Shown one piece after another: positions 1 to 12,600 of a stretch of DNA of 64,000 nt. Source of the stretch: Gordius sp. MW1 (taxonomy: Eukaryota > Nematomorpha > Gordioida > Gordea > Gordiidae); contig OZ038526.1 of the NCBI GenBank assembly GCA_964036665.1, positions 33,418,001 through 33,482,000 of the forward strand, given 5' to 3'. The position numbers were made by a program, and so were the translations under genes. Under the pieces are notes generated by a model. The model was not told where the DNA came from. It saw only the letters and a program-made list of their open reading frames with translations, and did not search any database. Position 1 is the stretch's first letter. Each line of letters starts with the position of its first letter.

Positions 1-750
1 GGTTTCATTAGTGTCGACTTACTAAATTGTGATTATGAACATATATTATTGCTTGTTATGTTTTTAAAATTAATATGTTATTAAAGTGATGCTTACTTTT
101 AAATATCTAGCTTGAATATTTTAAATTCCCATTGATTCGAGCCTAACGGGCAAATATAATTTTATAGCCCGGCTCCAATAAATTGGGCATGGTCAGGGCG
201 CACTTGGAACGGTTTTAGGTGGACTATAAAGCCGGAACGGGTTCGGGATAGAAAAACCTCTGCTATCTACTCTCTATTTTGTTAAATAAATTTACTTTCG
301 CAAATATTAATCTACTTCTTAACACCTCGAGAAAACTTTAACCTTAAAATAAAATATTTAAATACGTATGAGGAATTTTGATATCTCATTTTCCTTTCAG
401 TAAAAAAGAGCAGAATAATAGCTATCTATATGATCAACATTTTTCATTAATTTCCATTTTAAATATTCTTTCGCATTACTATATTACGTTTATTATTGAC
501 CAGATATTCAAAACGTTTATTCCAAACAACGTGATCCGTGCATTGCTAACGATAAATACAAAAAATGTTTTGTTTAAATAACACAGTTTAATACTTTAAC
601 AATCATCATCATCATCAGGAAAATATTAATAACCGAGTTAGTGTAAGATCAATGGGGTTTGAGACCATTGCACACGACCAACCTCCTCTTAGCTCCAATA
701 CATTTTTTAAGCCAAAAAACGTGGCTAAAAAAGACGTATGATTTTTCGCT

Positions 751-1039
751 TCATTTCCAAACATCGGAGTATGTTTTATGTTGTAAGGGTATGATGAGCA
801 TAAATTTGTCCGGACAACTCAACTGATTACTAAGGTACATTTTGAAATCCCGTTCACTTTTTCCCAAGCATTCCGGCGCGAGGAGTTTAGAATCTAGGTT
901 GTAAAAAGTTTCGCCGACCCGACGCAAGCATATCCAATGCTTACGTTTTAGCGGTAAATTAAGGGCTCCCAATTTTATGTTGGAAGGCACGTTGAGAATA
1001 AATCCTAACACATTTTCTAACACCAAATCTTGGATATTT
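751..1039 (-). CDS. Josephin-domain deubiquitinase, C-terminal exon (JOSD1/2-like)
   Basis: Josephin proteins are cysteine proteases that remove ubiquitin. The open frame reads NVLGFILNVPS, LPLKRKHWICLR and YNLDSKLLAPE in order, which is the second half of the Josephin fold as in JOSD1/JOSD2. The His of HW and the Asn of YNLDS match the catalytic His and Asn of the family. The catalytic Cys half should be encoded further upstream on the minus strand (higher coordinates) and I could not find it. The exon probably begins after a TTTAG acceptor, giving a first residue set NIQDLVLEN that aligns with the family just before NV-GFI; an ATG at 1057-1059 also opens this frame. It ends with TGA at 751-753 after about 95 codons, close to the normal C-terminus. 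Family identity is firm. Whether the gene is intact, or a 5'-truncated copy, is not settled. Confidence 0.8.
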
Positions 1040-1532
1040 CTAAATAATATTTCATACATTTTTTGTTTATTAATATAATATAATTAAAAATTGGTCAAAG
1101 GTTGGGAAACAAATCTCATTATGATTATACTATCCCATGATAATCGCGAATCGTTTTTTATACGACAGAAAATCGGCATAACTATCTGTTGTAAATATAA
1201 TTCATTAGCCATAGCGGAACGTTTTCCCAAAATTTACAATTCTTAATTTTTTTAATTTATATATCTCACCTTCACAAAATATTTAATTTTTTTTATAAAA
1301 ATAATAAATAATTAATGCATTTTAAAGGAAAGCGATGTTGTAAGGGAGGATACTTTCAAAGGTTTAAATTTGAAAAAGTGGATGACAAGATGCGCTAGAG
1401 TAAGACTCATGGAAAATTTATGATAAATAATAAACATCTAAATGGAGTATTGTGATAAACAATCGTGACCCCAATATAAAAAAAACCGATAAAAATGTTA
1501 TTGGTATAATGACCCCACATGGCTATAATAAC

Positions 1533-2123
1533 TAGAGAACTGCAAGGTCACCTTTTTTAACCCGAACCCGACCCGAAATTTTTTAATATTTTTAACCCAT
1601 ACCCGACCCACGAAAATATTTTAAATTTTTCAACCCGAACCCGGCCCGGCCCGAGAGCGTTTAAATTTTTTATTTATTTTGTTTTATGAGTATATATTAA
1701 TGTAGTTTAATAATGAACTAATACTTCACACTATTTAAACACATTTAAAACTATAAGTTTGATATATTTTACCTTTCACGAGTCAAACTTAACTTAGCGT
1801 CCAAATTAAAACAATCAGATTTAAATAAACAAAAGGAATTTAATTATCTGACTAAATAATCTTCAATTATACATTTCGATATTAATTAAAAACCATAAAT
1901 TGCATAGCAATTAATATTATACTTCATAGCATTAATTCAAAAGATATATCCAGTGTATTTTGCAATTAAAATTCATAACTTTTGACCCGACACTTTAAAT
2001 CCAACCAGACCCTGAAGCATAAAAATTTGTAACCCACACCCGACCCGAAAGCATTTAAATTTTTTTAACCCAAACCCGATGTTGGGTCCGGGTTGGGGTT
2101 CAGGTCACCCCTGCAGATCTCTA
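1533..2123. mobile_element. hAT-like non-autonomous element, TAGAGAACTGCA family, long copy
   Basis: The left end TAGAGAACTGCAAGGTCACC and the right end GGTCACCCCTGCAGATCTCTA form imperfect terminal inverted repeats. Just inside both ends are repeated CCCGACCCGAA-type blocks, as expected for subterminal transposase-binding repeats. No coding frame is visible inside. Two shorter relatives lie at 19914 and about 25916; the first has a perfect 8-bp target duplication, which places the family in the hAT-like group. This copy shows no clear duplication. Confidence 0.6.
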
Positions 2124-2386
2124 CAATCAAATAAAAGCGAAGTCCTTTCCTTACTTTCTTTTATCATACCATATTGATTCGTAGCCTTTGTTTTGTAGGC
2201 CGACCATTATAACGTTAATATCATAATTTCCGAGTCCCATAAAGCTGCAATGCGGATTCCATATTTTGCTTGGGGTCAGCCTTAACAAAAATAAACATAA
2301 CTCATATTTTTGAGCAATTTTTAGTTTATTACATTTTAGTTGTTATTTTAATCAAATAATTAATTTAAAAAAAAATTAATAAAAAT

Positions 2387-2458
2387 TTCCCAAGCCGGGA
2401 ATCGAACCCGGGCCGTCGCGGTGAGAACGCGAAATCCTAACCCCTAGACCACTTGGGA
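2387..2458 (-). tRNA. tRNA-Glu (anticodon CTC)
   Basis: The complement folds as a canonical tRNA. The acceptor strands TCCCAAG and CTTGGGA pair fully. The D arm has GTCT and AGGA. The anticodon stem TCGCG/CGCGA closes the seven-base loop TTCTCAC, giving anticodon CTC. The T arm has CGGGTTCGATTCCCG. The D arm, anticodon loop and T arm match the standard eukaryotic tRNA-Glu pattern. There is no intron, and the discriminator base is A. Both internal promoter boxes are intact, so it is probably functional. Confidence 0.93.
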
Positions 2459-3270
2459 TATAGATAGACACTCTTAAAATAACTTATGTAATGAAAAACT
2501 ATCTAGGAATTTACAAGTAAACTGATCTGGGGTATTATTTTAACATTGGAGTGATTTAATAATAATCACATCATCCTTTCACCCTTAATTACTTAATAAG
2601 CATGTTTCCTAATTATAGCAATAAAAATATGTACCTAATATGAAACTCTATTTTTAAAAGGTTCATTTAATGCACTTGCAAAATTAAAGTGTTCATATAG
2701 ATGTCTTATATAGATTATTACCTCAATTTATGTACCTAACAATTTTATAAGATAAAAAAGTTATGGCCTAATTTAGGAAATTAAATTTAATAGCCTCTAC
2801 TAATATTGGTAAATAAATTTTTTGAAAGTTTATAAACTATACTGTCACTAAGATGAAAATACACCAAAATTGTAGGAGTCAATTAAATAATATGTCTTGA
2901 TATTTGAATATTACTTTTTGCACAGATGATCTAATTCATATTTAGAATATGCATCTGATTTTTGCATTAAGTTATTTAAGGCGTGTAATGCACAAAGTTC
3001 TTTTTGTTGTTTTTCATGATATACATGGATATTTCCATTTAGAATTTCATTCATTTGTTATTTGTAAAAAAATTTTGGATGCATATATAAATATGTGTGA
3101 ATGTATGTTCTCCAATGCGCCAGCGCATATGAGGCACCTGACTTGATATAACTACGTATGTAAATCATGAAAAGCTTCTTAAAATGAATGAATTTTAACC
3201 TGCAATAAATAATAGAGCGTATAATATTACATCCTTCTTAAGCCGAGATCTAACCTAATTTTATTCCTCC

Positions 3271-4007
3271 TATTACACAGCTCTACAAATATTGACTTTG
3301 TGTTTACATCAGAATTTTGCGCTGAAAATAATATGTTTTAGGTTTTTTCCACAATTACCAATTTTTTAGATATACGAGGTTGAAGGTGCCAAAAATGTCC
3401 TTTCTAAGCCTTTTTGAGGCTATATTGCTGCGGTATTTTTAATATTTACTGAAAAATAGGAATATATTCATGTAGATGTTTCATCTATAGGTCCATTATT
3501 TTTTTTTGTTACACCTCTATATTTAAATTTATTCGCGTTTTTGTGGAACCCCTTCCCCTTATCAAAATTAATCCACTATGTCTGGAAAAAGGAGTACATT
3601 AGAGTACATACAACACACGCGCTGTTTACTAACATCTCTCTCTCCCTTTATCCATTTCTTCCACTCCCAACTTATATTTATCCAAGTTAAATTTATTCGC
3701 GTTTTTGTGAACCCCTTCCCCTTATCAATTAATCCCACTATGTCAGGAAAAAGGAGTACATTAGAGTACATATACATACTACACACGCGCTGTTTACTAA
3801 CACATCTATCTCTCCCTTTCTCCATCTCTTCCGCCCCCATCACGCCTCAAAAAGGCTAAAAAAGGGCACTTGCACCTTCAACTTCGTATATCTAAAAAAC
3901 CGGTAATTGTGGAAAAAAAACTAAAAACATATTATTTTTCAGTGCAAAATTCTCTAGCAAAATTATGGGCCCGATTGTGGGATGTTTATTTTTGTAGACC
4001 TGTGTTA
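3271..4007. mobile_element. Foldback element with long terminal inverted repeats
   Basis: The left arm from about 3273 (ACACAGCTCTACAAAT, then AGAATTTTGCGCTGAAAATA, then TAGATATACGAGGTTGAAGG) is repeated as its reverse complement from about 3845 to 4007. The arms are more than 130 bp long with scattered mismatches. The centre holds two tandem copies of a unit of about 164 bp, starting near 3531 and 3695. Each carries GGAAAAAGGAGTACATTAG and ACACGCGCTGTTTACTAAC. The open frames across the centre on both strands are products of this duplication. The superfamily is not determined. Confidence 0.7.
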
Positions 4008-4169
4008 TTGTCGCGGAGAAAATTTTATTAATTGATTATTGATTTATTAATTGTCTAAAAAATAGCTACATAGTGACTAATCATATATCGAGAAGAATGG
4101 TAAGAAAGATTCGGTTTTGATAAACGGCTAAAAACCAAGCTATTTAAGTACCGATGAGCCACTATCACC

Positions 4170-5285
4170 GATATACTTGCAGCCCACCAGGCTTTCTTTT
4201 TAATCAAAAACTGCTATTCTTTACCTATGATAAATCAATATTCAGGTCATCCACCTCATTTTTAAATTCCAGTGCTCTATCTTTATTCTACCAAAAACTC
4301 AAAGATGTTGTCGAGGAAATCACAAACCTTTCCTTTACAGGGTCCCAATAGAAACAAGCGTGTCTCCCAACATAATATGGTGGTTTGGGCCTGAGATCAC
4401 TCTCTCTAGTAGCTTTGTCGGCCTTAATCTCGAGTCGACTTTCAGCCAAACCAATCATCGACAAAATAATCGATAAACCAGATCCCTCCACCCAAATCGC
4501 TCTCGACATGTGGAGTTCTTTGTCCGACCCTAACACTTCATTCCCTACCATAAACTCTCAAAAAAGTTGGAACACTCCTCTCTACGAGCATGCCCTTAAA
4601 ACTCTTAATCGGGCGCATCGTTGGAGGAGTTACCAGCTTTAGGAAGTTTTGCAAGGTCCGGCCACGAGTGGTTAGAGGCCATCCCAAGTCGTACTCATGA
4701 CCTTCAACTCTCCAACAACAGGATTGCAACAAGACTACGCCTAGGATGTGATATAGTTGCCTGTCATCAATGCAACTTATGTGGCTCATCCGTTGGTACA
4801 AAAGGTCACCACGGCCTGCATTGCAAATTTAATAAAGCCAGATTTCTACGGCACACATCTGTTAATGCTCTTCTACAGAACACATACAAAAAGGCGGGCT
4901 TTCCCTCCCAATTGGAGCCTAATGGTCTTTGCCTTAGCGACAAGAAGAGACCTGATGGACAGACCTCATCCCATAGGCAAAAGGGCTATGCCTAGCTTGG
5001 AACTACACTTGTCCGGACGCCTTTGCTCCCTCAAACCAAACCACAGGCCCCCTTGTTAATTCTGAAAGATTAAAGTCCGCTAAATACGCAGAACTTAATT
5101 CCACACTGCTTTTCTCCTCTATAGTGACCACTACCCTTACAACAATAGGTCCTAAAACCCAAGCCCTTCTCAAAGAATTGGGACGCCGTATAGCTGCCAA
5201 TACCCTTGACAATAGGGAAACTTTTTTCATTAAACAGAAAATCGGAATCATTATTTGTCATTTCAACGCTATCGCAATTTTCGAA
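4170..5285 (+). pseudogene. Degenerate retrotransposon reverse transcriptase, C-terminal region (copy 1)
   Basis: Pieces in shifting frames give KLKDVVEEITNLSFTGSQ, YGGLGLRS, GHEWLEAIPS, RIATRLRLGC, a CNLCGSS...HHGLHC zinc-finger-like block, KKRPDGQT, and finally KSAKYAEL with LLKELGRRIAANT. This is the C-terminal half of a reverse-transcriptase polyprotein family common in invertebrate genomes, recognised by RLRLG...C..C...HGL.C. In-frame stops (after TGSQ and after ACLPT) and several frameshifts show it is dead. Two other fragments lie at 31565-32110 (minus) and 46840-47098 (plus). The exact retrotransposon clade is not assigned. Confidence 0.75.
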
Positions 5286-5499
5286 TGTTTACCTCGCATA
5301 TGATTTTTATAGTTTTTATAGTTTCATTTAATAAAAAATGCCTAACCAAACTCAATCAACAGATGCAACTGTAGAGGCTAAAGATATAAAGAAACTGACC
5401 CTTAAATGCAGACATGTTCATTGGCCAAAAAAACTTTGCAAATATTTCACATAAATTCAAGATATTTATTCGATATATTTTGTTAGCCTAAATATATTT

Positions 5500-5860
5500 G
5501 GAAGGGGAGTATTTTTAGTGATGTTAGTATTAGTCATGATGTTATTATACGATGGCAGGGATGTTAGTCACACGTGGCATAAGTTACGTCAGTCTAGATA
5601 ACGTCAATCAATTACTCTCGATGTCAGTTTAAAGAAATGTCAGCTATGACGTCAATCGAATCCGTCTTCCTTGAAGACTATCGATATTTTAGCTTAGAAT
5701 CGTTCCAGAAATGAATATCGATTTCTCGGTAATCTATTAATCGCTATATTATTCCTAAAAAATATTGAGCACACGTAGTTATAATCACTACTTTTGATTT
5801 ATTCCACCTTATATTTGGTATACAAGATTTGTCTTGTGTCTAATAAATAATAAACACGCG
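5500..5860 (+). mobile_element. Possible solo or truncated LTR of a Ty3/Gypsy-like element
   Basis: A polypurine tract GGAAGGGGAG (about 5500) is followed by TG-rich sequence starting near TGATGTTAG. About 320 bp later come AATAAATAATAAACA polyadenylation-like signals. This order of polypurine tract, U3-like region and poly(A) signal fits a 3' LTR. Just upstream, at 5338, a short frame beginning MPNQTQSTDATVEAKD could be a gag start, but it breaks quickly. No second LTR or primer-binding site is seen. Confidence 0.3.
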
Positions 5861-6264
5861 TTATTATAGAGTAGCTCTAAGATTGTAATTAGGAGCATAT
5901 GCACAATATTATGCCAACTTGAACCGTTAAACCCTTCCCTTGAAGTTCGAATGCGACCTAACGGTTCCTCAGTAGGCCAGCGGAAAAGAGCCCTATAAAT
6001 GTGACTTCACATGCATCTAATTTTTCCTTCCTCAAATCTTAATTTGACCTCATGGCCCTCGCCGAAGAGAGAGAGGCCAAAAATCGAAGGCCCGCTTGGA
6101 GTCAAATATTTGTATCCCAACAATTTCTTGCTGTTTAGAATCGTATGGAAAAATGACGTTGACTCAAAATAAAATAAGCAGCCGCATTTTTAATTCGCAA
6201 CTTTGTTCCTAAAATTTCATTTCAAGACTTTTTTGGATGTCTGGCCTCCTTTTATATTGGTATA

Positions 6265-6465
6265 ATATAATAAGGTACTGGAGAAGAAATAAAGAGAACG
6301 ACCGTGTCAAGTGGAAAGGGTAGGTGAACAAAATTATTGATGCTAAGAAGATTAATTAAGACATGGCACTTACTTAGCCAAGGTGGAAGAAACTGATCAA
6401 AACAAACCCCACGACTGTGGGACCAAATACTTGATAGGAAGGAGTAGAGTATTCTAACTTAGTTA
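6265..6465 (+). mobile_element. RTE LINE 3' end fragment
   Basis: The segment reads as the broken C-terminus of an RTE-type polyprotein followed by CCACGACTGTGGGACCAAAT and a GATAGGAAGGAG purine tail. The same ACTGTGGGACC tail ends the larger RTE copy at 58565-60980 (minus). A related ACTGTGGGACCAAATATACA occurs at about 29200. Confidence 0.55.
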
Positions 6466-6502
6466 TCATAATCAGATATATATAAATAAACTATCTTTTA
6501 TC

Positions 6503-6702
6503 GAGGGGCATGGGGGCGTAATTGGTATAGGCTTTGTCTTAACAAAAGCTTGCGGGTTCAAATCCCGTTTTCAGCACTTTGTTTCAAAAAGATGTATCGT
6601 CAACACGGCTGTCAGGCCTGGATAGCCGAGCGTCACCCCTCAAACAAATGCCTAAAAGAAGCTGATTATCTTAGGGTGACAAACAGCTATTGGAAATTTT
6701 TT
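6503..6702 (+). mobile_element. tRNA-derived SINE (copy 1)
   Basis: The head carries RNA polymerase III promoter-like boxes: GGGGGCGTAATTGGTATAGG as box A and GCGGGTTCAAATCCC as box B. The body is marked by ACACGGCTGTCAGGCCTGGA and TAGCCGAGCGTCACCC, and ends in GTGACAAACAGCTAT. The copy at 33072-33279 on the opposite strand matches along its length and has a clear target duplication, so this is a real SINE family and not an isolated tRNA relic. Confidence 0.8.
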
Positions 6703-6859
6703 TTATCTACAAAAATATTATGATATGACCTGATTAAATTTATTTCATTAGAAATATAATCAAATTAAGAGTTCTTTTAAACAATTTGGTGATTTCTTTT
6801 CAACAATTTTGCTTCTTGCCATATAAGAATTGTTCGCAGCAACTTAATAATTTTTTATA

Positions 6860-8530
6860 GTAACTACTTAAGAATGGGAAAGATTGGTCTACAAAATCGC
6901 AAAGACCTGGGCAAGGAACACAAAGGATGTGGAAAACATAATAGCCATAAAGAGCAAGGAAGGTAACACTTTAACTCTGGTCTATCAAATCATAGAACGT
7001 TTGGAAGAATACCATAAAGAATTATTAAACAGTAATAGTTTTCGGGCCATTGCGAACGGAAGAACTATGAATATTACCCAGAGTTATGAGTGACCGAAGA
7101 AGAGGTTGACCAGGTGCTTAAAAAATGACCATGGGTAGAGGGATGGGACCTAATAATATACCTATGGAATGTTGTAAAGCTAGGGCCCTTAAGTGTCCAT
7201 TTGCTCGCAAAAATGTTCAACAAAATAGTTGCAAATGTATAGACTGGTGAGTGGAAGGAAAGCTATGTTATACAATCTATAGGAAAGGAGATGTACAATA
7301 GTGCAATAACTATCGGAAGATAAAGTTAACGAGTCACGCAATAAAGGTGAAGGTCATAGAAGCAAGACTTCTAAAAATAATCCTAATAGATGGACGACAA
7401 TTTGGGCACATGTCTGGAAAGTCAATTTCAGATGCAATTCATGGTCTCAGGCGACTTATGGAATATATGAGAAAAAGAGGAGCTTCATAATGTTTCTTCG
7501 ATCTTGTGAAAGCTTCCAATAAAGTTCCAAAGCAGTTGCTATGGGATGGCCTGAGTTCCAATGGTGTACCCGAGGCTTATATAATATTAATAAAGGATAT
7601 GTATAATCCGCAAAAACCAAAGTAAAGACATCCAATGGTACATCAAAGGGATTGTGTCTAGAGTCGGTGCGCATTAAGGATCAACACTAAGTTCATTTCT
7701 TTTTATAATAATGATGGTTTGGATAATTAAGGACCTGAAACGCGAATAACCTTAGGCAATGCTCCTTGTGGATGATAATAGTGCTGTCATGTTCAGGTGT
7801 GGAATTAGCCACCCAGGTAAAAGTGTGGATGGATCGAATTGAAAGCAATGACTTTAGGGTCAACGGAGATAATTCTGAACACGTAGGGGTGAAGTCGGGA
7901 AATGAAAGAAACACATCTGCAAATCGATGACTGGTGTTGCAGTAAGGGATTTAAATATCTTGGTTCTAGGTAACAATGTGATGGGGGTGTGGAAAGCGAA
8001 ATTAGGCAAAAATAAACGCATACTGTCTAAAATTCCGGGAGTTAAGTAGTGTATTATGTGACAAACACATACCACCAAAATTGAAAGGACGATTATATAA
8101 CACCGTTATTGTATCCACGGTAATGTATGGAGCGGAAGCATGGGCGATTAAGGCATAATAAGAAAAAAGCTTAGCTGCGATGGAGATGCGAATGTTTAAG
8201 ATGAATCTCGGGAATATAAAGGATTATATAGGGAATCAAGAAATAAAGCATAAACTAAATATAGTTTCGAACCAGACAAAAGTTGCAAGAAGATTGAGAT
8301 GGTATGGCTATTTGGAGAGACGGGAGGAAAGTCACCTGGCAACGCGTATCAAGAAGGTGCAATTCAAACATAAGCGAAAGAGAGAGAGGCTTAAGCTGAC
8401 ATGGAAACAAATAGATATGGACTTGAAAAGGTAGGAGCTAAAGCGAAGATGGTATATGTGCAGGAATACGTGAAAAGCTATTTGAAGGAGCTCACCAAGT
8501 GACAAAAGGAAAAAAGTTTCTCGCACAATT
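6860..8530 (+). pseudogene. RTE-type LINE reverse transcriptase, degenerate
   Basis: Successive frames contain IIERLEEYHKELLN (linker before the polymerase), FFDLVKASNKVPKQLLWDGL (the family's FIDLEKAFDRVPR block, mutated), VMYGAEAWAIKA, then EMRMFKMNLGNIKDYIGN and RRLRWYGYLERREESH. These are the ordered landmarks of an RTE-clade polymerase and its C-terminal domain. Many stops and frameshifts show it cannot encode a protein. The 5' endonuclease half is missing. Confidence 0.8.
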
Positions 8531-9605
8531 TAATCAAAAAATATTTACAGGTATCTACCAAAAAAATTATATAAAACTATTAATGAGAGGACTTTACAAG
8601 CTGATAGGTCATATATGATTAGTCCTATCAATTAAGTCAATCGTATGAATCATATTATGATCAACAATTTTATCATTAGATTTATATTCCTAGTGAGGCG
8701 TCCTACAACTATTTATAAATTTTTTGTTATACAAATATTTTTAAATGGAATCTATTAAATAATCAAAAATTAGGTGGTCGAATGCCGAAAAGCGGTAAGA
8801 TTTTGTTCGATAAATAACTATTGTCTACTGCCTTTGGAAAAACCTTTAAAAACAAAAATCTATCATTTTTTAAATTCGTTTAAAAAAGTCTTTTTAGATC
8901 TCATTCCATAAAATTTTTGTCTTTATATTAATAAAATGTGGCAGGTTAATTTGTTAAGCTTTTTCAAATGAACTCGCATGTGTATTTCAATAAATTAACT
9001 AGTAACAACTAGAGGGTTATGTATATCGTTTTATTAATAGGTTTAATGAAAATTTTTTATTTCTGAATCAGTATCCTTAATAATTTTGTAGTCATAAAAA
9101 CCCTCTTCTTTCACATATATAAGAATTTTTATTTAAGATATATTTTATATTTAAATTATTTTTCACACATTTAAAATATGTCAGTTTCATAAAATAGCAC
9201 ATATTCCTATAAGAATTTCAGCTACATTGATGGGCGAATAGGATTAGTAGAACCTGAAGAAGGTTTAATCACTTGTTTATTATATGGTGCTTAATATAAA
9301 ACAAAATAAATATAGCTAGACTAAAATAGATACACAACGATATGTATTAGTAGACGTAACAGATTATGGATATTTAAATGAGATATATTGCAGTTCATAA
9401 AATATATATTTTCATAATTAGATAGACTAGTTTTAATAGGAGGTATTTTATTTATAAAGTCTAAGTAAACTAAATTCAGCCTTTAAATAATAAATTTGCA
9501 AAATTTATATGCCGTTAAACAATCACAGTTAAAAATTGCAATAGGGCAAAATATGGTTGTGATAGTGACGGCATCTAAAGTTAAATATTTTGCGGAGGAG
9601 CAAAA
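8530..9605. other. AT-rich intergenic stretch
   Basis: I see no coding frame, RNA gene or identified repeat here. It separates the RTE relic from the 3' end of the giant repeat gene. Confidence 0.6.
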
Positions 9606-9610
9606 TATAT

Positions 9611-12600
9611 TTATTTAATCCAATACTTTTTATATTTCTTTAGCTTAATAGCTATATGGTCAAGGAAACTATTTTCTTGAGGTTTTGAGAATAACAATTT
9701 AGGATAATTTCGAAGCTTATCTGACACCCTTGAATATAAGCTCGTAGATCGTTTATAGCCGGAATAGTAATAGATGCTATCCAAAATTTTATCTTTTATG
9801 TCGTTAAAAATTATCCGAGTTGATTGTCCTTTTCTAGGTGGACATATAGTGTCCAAAATCGAATCTTTTACATCTGATAGGACATTCAAAATTTTGGAGG
9901 CATATCCCTCGTTGTTCTTAGATAAATATCTAGAGAATAAGAAAAGTTTGTAATTGTACAATGAATCGATGGTTTTCTCATATATCCCCTTGTGATGTGG
10001 GTGTAATTTGCCGACAATGGATTCTTTGACATGTTCAAAAGTATCATACGTACTTTCCAAGTAGCCCTTTTTGTGAGGATGCACAGAGTCAACTATGTTA
10101 TCCCTCATATGAGCCAACGAATCAAGTGATGATTGGAAGTAACTCTTTTGTTTATGACCAGTAGCATAATCTCTCATGCCAATCAGATATTGTCCGACCA
10201 GATCAACTATGGCGTGAGCATCGTGAGTACTGGCATCCGATAGTCTTTTTACGGCTTCTTGAATCATGTCGTTGGTCGAATCGATATAGGCTTTACTTTC
10301 GTAATATTTGTCAGAGATGGTTTCGCCGAGACTATTTTTCCGCTTTTTCACGTGAACAAAGTCGGCCAACTGGTCGTTCATATTGATGAGGGACTTTCTG
10401 GTGCTGTCTAAGATGGACTGGATGTCATTATGCGATTTGGCTCCCGACAATTTATGAGCCGTTTCCAACAAGGTGTTTTTCGCACTTTCAATGTAACCCG
10501 GTTTGTGGGGATAAACTGTATGGACGATGCTATCCTTGAGGTTTCCCAGAGAATCGTAAGCACTTTCCAAGTAACCCTTTTTGTGAGGATGCACCGAGTC
10601 AACTAAGTTATCCTTCATATGAGCCAACGAATCGAGTGATGATTGGAAGTAACTCTTTTGTTTATGACCAGTAGCATAATCTCTCATGCCAACCAGGTAT
10701 TGTCCGACCAAATCAACTATGGCGTGAGCATCGTGAGTACTGGCATCCGATAGTCTTTTTACGGCTTCTTGAATCATGTCGTTGGTCGAATCGATATAGG
10801 CTTTACTTTCGTAATATTTGTCGGAGATGGTTTCGCCGAGACTATTTTTCCGCTTTTTCACGTGAACAAAGTCGGCCAACTGGTCGTTCATATTGATGAG
10901 GGACTTTCTGGTGCCGTCTAAGATGGACTGGATGTCATTATGCGATTTGGCTCCCGACAATTTATGAGCCGTTTCCAACAAGGTATTTTTCGCACTTTCA
11001 ATGTAACCCGGTTTGTGGGGATAAACTGTATCGACGATGTTATCCTTGAGGTTTCCCAGAGAATCGTAAGCACGTTCCAAGTAACCCTTTTTGTCAGGAT
11101 GCACCGAGTCAACTATGTTATCCTTCATATGAGCCAACGAATCGAGTGATGATTGGAAGTAACTCTTTTGTTTATGACCAGTAGCATAATCTCTCATGCC
11201 AACCAGGTATTGTCCGACCAGATCAACTATGGCGTGAGCATCGTGAGTACTGGCATCCGATAATCTTTTTACGGCTTCTTGAATCATGCCGTTGGTCGAA
11301 TCGATATAGGCTTTACTTTCGTAATATTTGTCAGAGATGGTTTCGCCGAGACTATTTTTCCGCTTTTTCACGTGAACAAAGTCGGCCAACTGGTCGTTCA
11401 TATTGATGAGGGACTTTCTGGTGCCGTCTAAGATGGACTGGATGTCATTATGCGATTTGGCTCCCGACAATTTATGAGCCGTTTCCAACAAGGTATTTTT
11501 CGCACTTTCAATGTAACCCGGTTTGTGGGGATAAACTGTATCGACGATGCTATCCTTGAGGTTTCCCAGAGAATCGTAAGAACTTTCCAAGTAACCCTTT
11601 TTGTGAGGATGCACCGAGTCAACTAAGTTATCCTTCATATGAGCCAACGAATCGAGTGATGATTGGAAGTAACTCTTTTGTTTATGACCAGTAGCATAAT
11701 CTCTCATGCCAACCAGGTATTGTCCGACCAGATCAACTATGGCGTGAGCATCGTGAGTACTGGCATCCGATAGTCTTTTTACGGCTTCTTGAATCATGTC
11801 GTTGGTCGAATCGACATAGGCTTTACTTTCGTAATATTTGTCAGAGATGGTTTCGCCGAGACTATTTTTCCGCTTTTTCACGTGAACAAAGTCGGCCAAC
11901 TGGTCGTTCATATTGATGAGGGACTTTCTGGTGCCGTCTAAGATGGACTGGATGTCATTATGCGATTTGGCTCCCGACAATTTATGAGCCGTTTCCAACA
12001 AGGTATTTTTCGCACTTTCAATGTAACCCGGTTTGTGGGGATAAACTGTATCGACGATGCTATCCTTGAGGTTTCCCAGAGAATCGTAAGCACTTTCCAA
12101 GTAACCCTTTTTGTGAGGATGCACCGAGTCAACTAAATTATCCTTCATATGAGCCAACGAATCGAGTGATGATTGGAAGTAACTCTTTTGTTTATGACCA
12201 GTAGCATAATCTCTCATGCCAACCAGATATTGTCCGACCAGATCAACTATGGCGTGAGCATCGTGAGTACTGGCATCCGATAGTCTTTTTACGGCTTCTT
12301 GAATCATGTCGTTGGTCGAATCGATATAGGCTTTACTTTCGTAATATTTGTCGGATATGGTTTCGCCGAGACTATTTTTCCGCTTTTTCACGTGAACAAA
12401 GTCGGCCAACTGGTCGTTCATATTGATGAGGGACTTTCTGGTGCTGTCTAAGATGGACTGGATGTCATTATGCGATTTGGCTCCCGACAATTTATGAGCC
12501 GTTTCCAACAAGGTATTTTTCGCACTTTCAATGTAACCCGGTTTGTGGGGATAAACTGTATCGACGATGCTATCCTTGAGGTTTCCCAGAGAATCGTAAG

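Noticed and set aside
3568..3859. Two open frames on opposite strands
   Set aside because: Created by the internal tandem duplication of the foldback element.
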